A stretch of DNA of 8,792 nucleotides from Pseudomonadota bacterium. GTDB taxonomy: Bacteria > Pseudomonadota > Alphaproteobacteria > Rhizobiales > Xanthobacteraceae. Location: assembly GCA_023391175.1 (NCBI GenBank), contig JAEWBL010000265.1, positions 1 to 8,792 of the forward strand. Reading direction: 5' to 3'. A program made the position numbers and the translations under genes. A model generated the notes under the pieces. The model was not told the DNA's origin, made no database searches, and saw only the letters and a program-made list of their open reading frames with translations. Positions 1-6,107 of this stretch are shown piece by piece (positions within the stretch are counted from its first letter, which is position 1; each line of letters starts with the position of its first letter).

Positions 1-428
1 TGGACCCATTGGGCATCCGGGGGCAGGGAGCGCAGATAGCTGGCGCCGAAGGCGCCCGAGGTGGCCAGTTTGCAAAACTCGCGGACGCGGAATTGCGCAA
101 CGTCCGTGGGCCAGACGTCAAATTCAAGACGAATGAAATGGGTGTAATCCTTCAGCCGGGATACCGCCGCGAGAAGCTTCAGGTCGCAGTTGCCCGGAAC
201 AACGAAATCGCCTTTGGAGTGCTCGAGACTGTCGAAAATATCCGATCGCGACAGGCTCAACTGCCCCGGAAGAGCGGGAGCTGTCACCTGCGTTACGTCG
301 AAGATTGGGACGACGTCTGCAAAGCCCGAAAAGACCTCTGTCACTCGCGTGAAGTTGGCTGACAACAACTCGGGGTCGACCTGTGGGTGCGCGTCAAAAA
401 GTACGCAAAGCCGCGCGTCACCGCTCAT
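1..428 (-). CDS. Unrecognised protein, possibly glycosyltransferase-like; 3' end cut by the window edge
   Basis: An open frame starts at an ATG (428-426) and runs without a stop off the left edge, giving 142 codons. The start is supported by a GGGGGA stretch about six bases upstream; an in-frame stop lies farther upstream with no other ATG between. The protein starts MSGDARLCVLFDAHPQ and shows alternating hydrophobic strands. A segment around residues 71-84 (KGDFVVPGNCDLK) is followed by FIRLEFDVW at about 98-106. That second stretch resembles the strand plus acidic DXD-like motif of GT-A fold sugar transferases, but I do not recognise the family. No signal peptide or membrane segment is visible. 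It is the last visible gene of the leftward cluster, 132 bases after the GT14 gene, and shares that gene's lower GC. The frame is probably real; the function is a guess from context. Confidence 0.7.
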   Translation of the reverse strand, partial: MSGDARLCVLFDAHPQVDPELLSANFTRVTEVFSGFADVVPIFDVTQVTAPALPGQLSLSRSDIFDSLEHSKGDFVVPGNCDLKLLAAVSRLKDYTHFIRLEFDVWPTDVAQFRVREFCKLATSGAFGASYLRSLPPDAQWV

Positions 429-560
429 CCCAGATCCCCCTATGGTGTTTTCTCCCCGCGCTTTATGAATGAGCGTTGCCGGCTATGCAACCTTACGGAA
501 GGCGGTGCCGGGGCCAATCTTCCCGCTACACGCAACTTTTCTGTGTGCCAGCATTGCGGA
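429..560. other. Spacer between the GT14 gene and the leftmost gene
   Basis: This 132-base gap is long compared with the 2-25 base gaps elsewhere in the leftward cluster. Read on the minus strand it holds only weak short hairpins, such as GTTGC/GCAAC with a 7-base loop, and no T-run terminator. On the plus strand it contains most of a short zinc-ribbon-like frame, annotated separately. A promoter for the leftmost gene could sit here, but I see no convincing -35/-10 pair. Confidence 0.5.
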
Positions 561-578
561 TTAGCACCTTGCCAGTGA
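465..578 (+). pseudogene. Possible relic of a zinc-ribbon methyltransferase N-terminus (37 codons)
   Basis: The plus strand encodes a 37-residue frame starting MNERCRLCN, with Cys5-x2-Cys8, then 19 residues, then Cys28-x2-Cys31 followed directly by Gly-Leu. The pattern CxxC, about 20 residues, CxxCGL close to the N-terminus is typical of the zinc-ribbon that opens many SAM-dependent methyltransferases of polysaccharide loci. The frame stops at 576-578, where it runs into the 3' end of the oppositely oriented GT14 gene (ends at 561), so any original gene would be cut here. No Shine-Dalgarno sequence precedes the ATG. It may be a decayed fragment left by a rearrangement, or chance; I hold it only as a candidate. 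Confidence 0.3.
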
Positions 579-1415
579 ACGGACAAATGCTTCGATACCT
601 GGGATGCCGAGCGCAACTTTGCGCAGCATCGGCGCGCCGTGCGCGTCCACACAAGTTATTTCTTCGATGGATTTGAACACATATGGACGGGGGTCACGTG
701 ACCAGTCCGTATGCACGAATATTCTGTTTCCCGCAAGTGGTCCAAGGATAGTATGGATGTATTGCTCTTCGGGAATTGCCGCAAACTCAAAGCTTTCACG
801 GACATGATTATTCGTGCGATGATGCAACAAGAACTTGTCGATCTGCGCCCGAGTTAGGGACCACCATGTTCCTCCGCCATACATTCGGTCGATGGTGGCC
901 TTTCCTGTCTGCTGCAATGTTTCGAGCCGCTTGAGACTGGCGAGCGCCTCGGGCGTCCACGAGCGTTGCAACGGGTCAACGTGCCGAGGATTGGTCGGAA
1001 GTGAGTCGAAAAAATAGAAGCCCTGGTATCGCGCAATCCATTCCTCATTTGTGGTGGGATAAATCTGTATCCACTCCGTGCGATCCGACATGCACTTCAA
1101 GAATTCGGAGCGCCCAATCAGAGGAATGGTGTCCTCGGTTATGAAGGCGATGCGATCGTAGTTCTTTGTTCGCAGGGCCTGCTCGATCGTCGCCACACAG
1201 GCGTTGATGGTATTGAAGCCGCCCCAGAAGATGGGGAAACGCCGCTGGGCGAAGCGGATATTCGTGTGTGCCGCAGCGGCCTCGCTGTAGGGAGAGATGT
1301 CCGATTTTGCGTCGATGTGGAGATAGAAATCCGCCCAATCGGCAAAATATTCGGCCAGAAGCGAAACGCCTGCCGCATTCTTCAGGTAGCCAAGGCAGAT
1401 GATTGCGATTTCCAT
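561..1415 (-). CDS. Core-2/I-branching enzyme family glycosyltransferase (GT14)
   Basis: A 284-residue protein with the landmark order of the Branch/GT14 family. These are an N-terminal strand with a LGYLKN loop, LHIDAKSD (about 32-39), WGGFNTINA (64-72), FITEDTIPL (91-99, matching the family's S-x-D-x-P-L stretch), GGGTWWSLTR (180-189), IPEEQYIHTIL (214-224) and VHTDWS (234-239). The Glu in IPEEQY lies where the family's catalytic base is found. There is no signal peptide or membrane anchor, so it is probably a cytoplasmic enzyme adding a branch or chain sugar to the exported glycan; donor and acceptor cannot be read from the sequence. It follows the permease by 25 bases and is probably co-transcribed with it. 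Only a weak GGGA precedes the ATG. Base composition is clearly lower in GC than the export genes, suggesting separate acquisition. Family assignment is strong. Confidence 0.88.
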   Translation of the reverse strand: MEIAIICLGYLKNAAGVSLLAEYFADWADFYLHIDAKSDISPYSEAAAAHTNIRFAQRRFPIFWGGFNTINACVATIEQALRTKNYDRIAFITEDTIPLIGRSEFLKCMSDRTEWIQIYPTTNEEWIARYQGFYFFDSLPTNPRHVDPLQRSWTPEALASLKRLETLQQTGKATIDRMYGGGTWWSLTRAQIDKFLLHHRTNNHVRESFEFAAIPEEQYIHTILGPLAGNRIFVHTDWSRDPRPYVFKSIEEITCVDAHGAPMLRKVALGIPGIEAFVRSLARC

Positions 1416-1440
1416 CGTATCGGTCCCGCGCCTGTACGGA

Positions 1441-2265
1441 TTATGTAAATTTTCTGGTTACGGCGACCATCAGCATGCCAAGCAATAAAACTGCAAGTAT
1501 GCTGGCGCTCAGGATTTTTTGGTCGAGAAATGAACTTGAATACTCGGCATAATACGCCACTCTGAGCCCATCAACGATTTGGCATAAGGGGTTCCAGACC
1601 AGGACGTTTCGCAGCTTGTCCGGCAGTGCGTCCGGCAGGAAGAAGATGCCAGAAATGGCCCATAGAAGTGGTCCGATGATGTTGCCAAGAAGGAAGCCGA
1701 TCGGGGCGAAGGTGCCGAAGGTGCCGAAGACCAACCCTGTCGCTACGCCCAGCAGCCACGACTGCACGAGCGCAAGAAGGAAGCCTTGATAATCGGCAAT
1801 GACCAGATCATGCCCGAGAAGCGCGAGCGTCCCGACGACAATCGCCACGACGAGTGTACTTGTGACGATTTCGACCAGGATACGTGCCGCGAATAGATCG
1901 AATATGTCCACGCCGGGAAAATAGAGCAGTGGACGGTTTTGGACGAGGGTCATCATAATCTGGCGGTGGCCGTAGAGCCATATGATGAAGGGCAATACAC
2001 CCGTCATCAGGAAAACCGCCGTATCCGATCCGATGGGGGTTGGCCGCCCGACGAGCATAGTGATGGCGATCGCGATCGTGAGGTGACCCAGCGGCATGAT
2101 CAGCCCCAGCAGGAAGCCGAAATAGCCGGTGCCGAAGCGGGTCTGCAGGTCGCGCATGATGACGGCGCCGACCACGCGGGCGTGCATGCTGGAGGCGGCG
2201 GACCAGGTTTCGGCCGCGTGCCGCGCGGGGGCGTGGCGGGTCGGAGCGTGACGGGGGCGCTGCAT
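1441..2265 (-). CDS. kpsM: ABC-2 polysaccharide export permease (KpsM/RkpT-type)
   Basis: A 274-residue integral membrane protein with about six hydrophobic segments, near residues 50-71, 82-100, 125-147, 158-180, 187-208 and 250-270. Family hallmarks are RDLQTRFG before the first helix, TGVLPF (about 87-92), the NRPLLYFPGVDIFD stretch and WNPLCQIVDGLR before the last helix. It forms the inner-membrane channel through which the ATPase next to it drives lipid-linked polysaccharide. The start at 2265 is chosen because GGAGG lies seven bases upstream and only two bases separate it from the ATPase stop; a later ATG at 2187 has no such site. The first 17 residues hold an RHAP-like repeat not expected in the family. 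The C-terminal two thirds is AT-richer than the N-terminal part, so the gene may be a recombinant. Family confidence is high. Confidence 0.9.
   Translation of the reverse strand: MQRPRHAPTRHAPARHAAETWSAASSMHARVVGAVIMRDLQTRFGTGYFGFLLGLIMPLGHLTIAIAITMLVGRPTPIGSDTAVFLMTGVLPFIIWLYGHRQIMMTLVQNRPLLYFPGVDIFDLFAARILVEIVTSTLVVAIVVGTLALLGHDLVIADYQGFLLALVQSWLLGVATGLVFGTFGTFAPIGFLLGNIIGPLLWAISGIFFLPDALPDKLRNVLVWNPLCQIVDGLRVAYYAEYSSSFLDQKILSASILAVLLLGMLMVAVTRKFT
1711..1728. repeat. Two tandem copies of a 9-base unit inside the permease gene
   Basis: GGTGCCGAA occurs twice head to tail, with a degenerate third copy just before it (1703-1710). On the coding strand this gives Phe-Gly-Thr twice, then Phe-Ala-Pro, at the end of the fourth hydrophobic segment. 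The unit is a multiple of three, so gain or loss would keep the frame. It may be simple slippage or just a Gly/Phe-rich helix end. Confidence 0.6.
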
Positions 2266-2267
2266 CG

Positions 2268-2924
2268 TCAGGCCTCCATCTGCTGGCGGTGGACCTCGAT
2301 GGCGTCGTTGATGTCCTCGAACACCATCAGCCGTCCCTTCTGCAGCACCATCCCGGCCGAGCAATATTCCTTGATGGTGCCGGTGGAGTGCGAGGCCATG
2401 ATCAGGCCGGCGCGCGCCCGCCGCTCGGCGAAGGCGCGCGCGCATTTCAGCTGGAAGCGGGAATCGCCCACGGCGGTGATCTCGTCCACCAGGTAGAAAT
2501 CGAACTCGATGGCCATGGAGACCGCGAAGGCGAGGCGCGAGGTCATGCCCGAGGAATAGGTCTTCACCGGCATCTCGAGGTCGCGCCCGAGCTCGGAGAA
2601 ATCCTCCACGAACTCGGTCACCTCGGCGATGTCGGCGTCGTAGACGCGGGCGAGGAAGCGGATGTTCTCCCGCCCGGTCATCATCGGGTGGAAGCCGCCC
2701 GCGAACCCCAGCGGCCAGGAGATGCGCACCGAGCGGTAGATGCGCCCGGAACTCGGCGCCTCGGTGCCGGCGATGAGCTTGAGGAAGGTGGACTTGCCCG
2801 CGCCGTTCTGGCCGAGCAGCCCGTAGCTGGCCCGGGTGTCGAGGCTCACCGACACGTCGGAGAGCACCACCTTGCGCTTCAGGTGCGTCCAGTAGGTCTT
2901 GGTGAGGTGGTCGGTGACGATCAT
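2268..2924 (-). CDS. kpsT: ABC transporter ATPase for polysaccharide export (KpsT-type)
   Basis: A 218-residue single nucleotide-binding domain. It has Walker A GQNGAGKST (38-46), the GFAGGFHPMMTGREN region (73-87) typical of KpsT-type proteins in place of an obvious Q-loop glutamine, signature YSSGM (123-127), Walker B plus catalytic Glu FYLVDE (143-148), D-loop VGD (152-154) and the H-loop His179 in ASHS. Its length matches KpsT/CtrD/BexA and lacks the extra C-terminal carbohydrate-binding domain of Wzt proteins. This argues for group 2 capsule-type export with no terminal-sugar recognition by the ATPase. It would hydrolyse ATP at the cytoplasmic face and pair with the permease two bases downstream. 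The ATG is seven bases after the KpsE stop, and its Shine-Dalgarno site overlaps that stop. GC is high, about 77% in a 60-base sample. Confidence 0.94.
   Translation of the reverse strand: MIVTDHLTKTYWTHLKRKVVLSDVSVSLDTRASYGLLGQNGAGKSTFLKLIAGTEAPSSGRIYRSVRISWPLGFAGGFHPMMTGRENIRFLARVYDADIAEVTEFVEDFSELGRDLEMPVKTYSSGMTSRLAFAVSMAIEFDFYLVDEITAVGDSRFQLKCARAFAERRARAGLIMASHSTGTIKEYCSAGMVLQKGRLMVFEDINDAIEVHRQQMEA
2273..2277 (-). promoter_or_regulatory. Shine-Dalgarno site of the permease gene
   Basis: GGAGG on the minus strand lies seven bases before the ATG at 2265 and inside the last codons of the ATPase gene. It decides the permease start, which could otherwise be placed at an upstream frame opening or at 2187, and points to translational coupling. 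Confidence 0.75.
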
Positions 2925-2929
2925 GCCCG

Positions 2930-2933
2930 CCTC
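2930..2933 (-). promoter_or_regulatory. Shine-Dalgarno site of the ATPase gene overlapping the kpsE stop
   Basis: The minus strand reads TGAGGCGGGCATG. The TGA ending kpsE overlaps GAGG, which is followed by five bases and the ATPase start codon. Terminating ribosomes could re-initiate at once, so the two proteins are probably made in linked amounts. Confidence 0.7.
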
Positions 2934-4209
2934 ACGACTTGATGTGCCGCATCAGCTCGAAGGCCGACACCAGCAGCAGCCACAGCAGGCCGAACAGCAG
3001 CGCCGCCGCCATCGGCATCCAGAAGCGGTGCGGCCAGTCGTGCTCCTGCGCCAGCACCGGCTTCACGAAGGTGGCGAGGTACATGCCCTGGCGCTCCGCC
3101 GCCACCCGCGCCTGCTCCAGCGCCGCCGCAGCAGCCGTGTACTGCCGCTCGGCGATCTGGCGCTCGAGGTCGAGGGTGTCGTAGCGCGTCATCACCGCGG
3201 ACAGGGTGTCCTTGTCCGATCCGGTGCCGCTGGTGAGGCGGGCCTTCAGCAGCGCGATGTTCTCGCGGATCGCCTGCCGCCGCGCATCGAGCAGCGCGAA
3301 CTGCGGCGCGCCGGGGCTGAGCGTGCGCCGGGCCGTGCCGATCTCCTGGTCAATCAGCAGCTGGTCGCTCTCAAGGTCGGCGATGAGCTTGCCGATGCCC
3401 TCGTTGGTGCGCGCGGGATCGATTACGCCGACCTCGTTGCGCAGGTCGCGGACGGCGGCGCGGGCCTTGCGCAGCCGCGCCTCCGCCCGGTCCAGCTCCT
3501 TCTCTGCCTGGGAGATGGCATCGGTGCGGGTGCGCTCGCTGAGCTTGTTCACCATGTCCTCGGAGAGCGAGACGATGGCCTGCGCGATCTTGAGCGAATC
3601 CTGCGGCGAGAAGGCCCACACCTTCACCGTGATGATGCCCGACGGCGACTCGATGGCGGTGTCGATCTGGCTGCGCCAGCTCTTCTCCAGCCGCTCGATG
3701 GGGCGGTTGGGATTGAGCCGGGAGAGCCAGTCGATGCCCGGCCGGGAATAGAGCTGGCGCAGGTTCACCCGCTCTTCCAGCGCCTCCACCACGGCGAGGC
3801 TCTTCACGTAATTGGCGATGATGAGGCTGTCCTGCACCTCCGCCAGTCCGCCGAGCCCGCCGCCGGAAAGCGACTCCAGCCCTGCGTGCTCGGACGCGCG
3901 CACGGCGAAACGCGCTTCGGAGAGGTACTGGCTGGACGCGATGAAGACGAAATAGAGCGTGGCGAGGAGGGTCGGAATCACCGCCACCACGATGAAGCTC
4001 GCCATCAGCGGCAGGCGGAACTCGGAAATGGCGCGCACTTCCGCGCCCCAGAAGGCCGCGGCCGAGGGCCGCACCACGGAGCGCTGCTGCCGCGCCTCGC
4101 GGGCCTGCCGCCTCAGCTCCTCGCGCAGCCGCGCATTGCGACGCACGAGAAGGTCTGGCGAGCCGCCCCGTGCCGGCAGCCGGACGCGCGATGCGACCTC
4201 CTGGTTCAC
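2932..4209 (-). CDS. kpsE: Capsule export inner-membrane protein, polysaccharide co-polymerase family (KpsE/BexC/CtrB)
   Basis: A 425-residue protein with the classic two-helix layout. A charged cytoplasmic N-terminus (1-62, rich in Arg) precedes a membrane helix at about 66-90. A large periplasmic region follows, with coiled-coil stretches near 215-265 and 335-373, and then a C-terminal helix at about 397-419 with a short basic tail ending RHIKS. The segment FVKPVLAQEHDWPHRF before the second helix resembles the conserved proline-containing stretch of the family. KpsE-type proteins bridge the ABC transporter and an outer-membrane export channel. The start is a GTG at 4209; GGGAGGG (4223-4217) is seven bases upstream, and the next Met lies inside the first helix, so GTG is needed. 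It is the first gene of the leftward cluster. The partner outer-membrane protein is not in the window. Confidence 0.9.
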   Translation of the reverse strand: MNQEVASRVRLPARGGSPDLLVRRNARLREELRRQAREARQQRSVVRPSAAAFWGAEVRAISEFRLPLMASFIVVAVIPTLLATLYFVFIASSQYLSEARFAVRASEHAGLESLSGGGLGGLAEVQDSLIIANYVKSLAVVEALEERVNLRQLYSRPGIDWLSRLNPNRPIERLEKSWRSQIDTAIESPSGIITVKVWAFSPQDSLKIAQAIVSLSEDMVNKLSERTRTDAISQAEKELDRAEARLRKARAAVRDLRNEVGVIDPARTNEGIGKLIADLESDQLLIDQEIGTARRTLSPGAPQFALLDARRQAIRENIALLKARLTSGTGSDKDTLSAVMTRYDTLDLERQIAERQYTAAAAALEQARVAAERQGMYLATFVKPVLAQEHDWPHRFWMPMAAALLFGLLWLLLVSAFELMRHIKS

Positions 4210-4385
4210 GCCTTTACCCTCCCGGAGCGCCCCGCCGTGCCCCAGTTCTCCCGCCTGCGCGCGGCCGCAACCGGCGCGCGTGGCAGGACGCCGCTACTAG
4301 CAGCCGGCGGGCTTGTGTGTCTATCCTCGCCGCCTGCCGGCCAGACCATGGCCCGAGATTACCCAAGAAAAGGTTCGCGTTGCAG
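4210..4385. promoter_or_regulatory. Divergent intergenic region between the export and glycosyltransferase clusters
   Basis: This 176-base region separates two genes transcribed away from each other, so promoters for both clusters should lie in or near it. I could not fix a -35/-10 pair on either strand. An imperfect inverted repeat (4303-4312 with 4332-4341, nine Watson-Crick pairs plus one G-T over ten positions, 19-base gap) is the only structure that stands out and could be an operator or leader hairpin. In this GC-rich setting it may also be chance. The region is somewhat less GC-rich just before 4386. Confidence 0.5.
4217..4223 (-). promoter_or_regulatory. Shine-Dalgarno site supporting the GTG start of kpsE
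   Basis: GGGAGGG on the minus strand, seven bases before GTG at 4209. It is the strongest ribosome site in the leftward cluster and supports a non-ATG start. Confidence 0.7.
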
Positions 4386-5924
4386 ATGCCTCGTCCGTTC
4401 GTCGCCGGTCCGCCCGCAGCCGATCCCGTGCCGGACGGGGACGACGCCTCCGCCCGCCTCGACCGGATCGAGGAAAGCCTCGCCCGCCTCGCCGCCGGAC
4501 AGGCGGAGATCGTCCGCCGGCTGGAAGCGCTGCAGGACCATGCCAACCTCGTCGGCTACAAGGTGGAGCAGATCACCGCCGGGCCGCCGCCGCGTACCTT
4601 CAATTTCCATCTGCCGCTGCCGCTGGAGCGGCTGCGCGAGCTCATCGTGGCGCCGGGTCCCTCCATCGCCACGCTCACCGACATGTGGCGCGCCGCCGGC
4701 CGCACCGCAATGGTGCCGGAGCGCGACGGCGCCGGCCGCCTGAAGGCGCGTTCGCGCCCGGCGCGCCAGATCCGCACCTTCGGCCGCGATTTCACCGGGC
4801 TCGTGTTCGGGCGCAAGGGGGTGGTCTACCGCGTGCGGCCGCACCACTCTCCGGTGCCGGCGCGCCCGCGCATGCTCCACATCATCCCCAACGTGTTCGT
4901 GGGTGGCTCCACGCAGTTGGTGGTGGACCTGATGGAACGGCTCGGCCACCGCTACGAGATGCAGGTGCTCACCGCCGCGCTGCCGCCGCAGGGGCGGCAC
5001 GAGGGCATGGTGATCCATCATCTGCCTCTCGGCAGTCCGGTCAGCGCCTTTGCCCGTGTGCTGGCGCAGGTGGCGCCGGACATCGTGCATATCCATTATT
5101 GGGGCGACAGCGACCGGCCCTGGTACGAGGCGGCCCTCGAGGCCGCGCGGCCGACACCCGCCGTGCTGGTCGAGAACGTGAATACGCCGGTGGAGCCGCT
5201 GCGCGACCCGCGCATCGCCACCTATGTCTTCGTCTCGGACTATATCCGGACCGCCTTCGCGCCTGACATCACCAACGGCCGCGTGGTCCACCCCGGCATC
5301 GATCTCGACGCCTTCACGCCCGGCCCCTGGATCGGGGATGCGGCGGACAGCATCGGCATGGTCTACCGGCTCCACCCGGACAAGCTTGGCGAAAACTCCG
5401 TCGACCCGCTCATCGCGGTGGCGCGGCGCCGGCCGGCAACGCGCATCATCGTGGTGGGCGACGGCGAGTTGCTGCCCGTTTTCCACGCCAAAGCGACTGC
5501 GGCGGGCGTCATCCACAATTTCGAGTTCACCGGCACCGTGCCCTATGCCGACCTCCCGATGCTCTATCGCCGCTTCCGGCTGTTCGTCGCGCCGGTGGTG
5601 CGGGAGAGCTTCGGGCAGGTGACGCCCTTCGCCATGGCGATGGGGCAGGCGGTTGCCGGATTCGACGTCGGTGCCTTGCCGGAAATCCTCGGCTCCTCGG
5701 AGACGCTGGCCCAGGATTCCGAAGGGCTGGCGGGCGTCATTTGCGACCTGCTGGACGATCCGGCGCGGCTCGACGCCATCGGCGCCCACAATCGCGACCG
5801 GGCGCGGATGTTCGGCATCGACGCCATGATCGCCGCCTATGCCGAGGTCTATGCCCAGGCCCTTGGCCGCCCCGCCGACCTCATGCCGGGCTTCCCCCAG
5901 GCAAGCCTGTTCGCCGAAGTTTAA
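4386..5924 (+). CDS. GT4-type glycosyltransferase with an N-terminal coiled-coil extension
   Basis: A 512-residue protein. Residues 22-64 form a heptad-like helix (Leu/Ile at 25, 28, 32, 35, 42, 46, 49), and about 70-160 is an unassigned region. A GT-B fold glycosyltransferase follows: MLHIIPNVFVGGSTQLVVDLM (163-183) at the donor-side N-domain start, DIVHIHYWGD (232-241), HPGIDLDAF (302-310), VVGDGELLP (356-364) and VRESFGQVTPFAMAMG (405-420). In the usual EX7E pattern Glu407 is present but the eighth residue after it is Phe415, not Glu. No signal peptide or membrane segment is seen, so it probably acts in the cytoplasm on the lipid-linked glycan. The ATG at 4386 is preferred because earlier in-frame codons are low-complexity and overlap kpsE. 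Only a distant AAAAGG (12 bases) precedes it, so the start is not certain. It opens the rightward cluster. Confidence 0.85.
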   Translation: MPRPFVAGPPAADPVPDGDDASARLDRIEESLARLAAGQAEIVRRLEALQDHANLVGYKVEQITAGPPPRTFNFHLPLPLERLRELIVAPGPSIATLTDMWRAAGRTAMVPERDGAGRLKARSRPARQIRTFGRDFTGLVFGRKGVVYRVRPHHSPVPARPRMLHIIPNVFVGGSTQLVVDLMERLGHRYEMQVLTAALPPQGRHEGMVIHHLPLGSPVSAFARVLAQVAPDIVHIHYWGDSDRPWYEAALEAARPTPAVLVENVNTPVEPLRDPRIATYVFVSDYIRTAFAPDITNGRVVHPGIDLDAFTPGPWIGDAADSIGMVYRLHPDKLGENSVDPLIAVARRRPATRIIVVGDGELLPVFHAKATAAGVIHNFEFTGTVPYADLPMLYRRFRLFVAPVVRESFGQVTPFAMAMGQAVAGFDVGALPEILGSSETLAQDSEGLAGVICDLLDDPARLDAIGAHNRDRARMFGIDAMIAAYAEVYAQALGRPADLMPGFPQASLFAEV

Positions 5925-6107
5925 CGAACGTTGCGGCATATTGCGGTGCGATGCGGGCTGGCGAGTCCGAATCGTTCGCGCTAAGGTAGCAACTGAAGTG
6001 GTAGGCAGGTCCCAACGGTAGGTGCCGTCGGAAGCTTGATCTTGGCCGCTTCTGAGAGCGACACTCGGTGGAGGGTGCGGGGAGGCGGTGCCTCGCGCCG
6101 GCGGTGC
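5925..6107 (+). other. Spacer before the epimerase gene, AT-richer than its neighbours
   Basis: The 183-base gap is much longer than the other joints of the rightward cluster. It holds no clear intrinsic terminator: a CGAACG/CGTTCG pair 42 bases apart is only six bases long. It also holds no firm promoter. An 8-base direct repeat GGCGGTGC ends just before the epimerase ATG (6084-6091 and 6100-6107). A strong GGGGAGG at 6079-6085 is 22 bases from the ATG, too far for normal use. A second promoter for the downstream three genes is possible. Confidence 0.4.

Noticed and set aside
480..520. Short hairpins in the 429-560 spacer as a terminator of the GT14 transcript
   Set aside because: Stems are four to five bases and no T-run follows on the minus strand.
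2899..4743. Long plus-strand open frame (614 codons) across kpsE and the divergent spacer
   Set aside because: It is antisense to a well-supported co-polymerase gene, is rich in Arg/His/Gly/Ala with no domain, and arises from high GC at codon third positions.
4359..5939. Long minus-strand open frame (526 codons) opposite the first GT4 gene
   Set aside because: Low-complexity His/Arg/Gly-rich product with no motifs; the plus strand encodes a clear glycosyltransferase over the same bases.
5925..5978. CGAACG/CGTTCG inverted repeat after the first GT4 gene as a terminator
   Set aside because: Only six paired bases with a 42-base loop and no T-run; not a credible intrinsic terminator.
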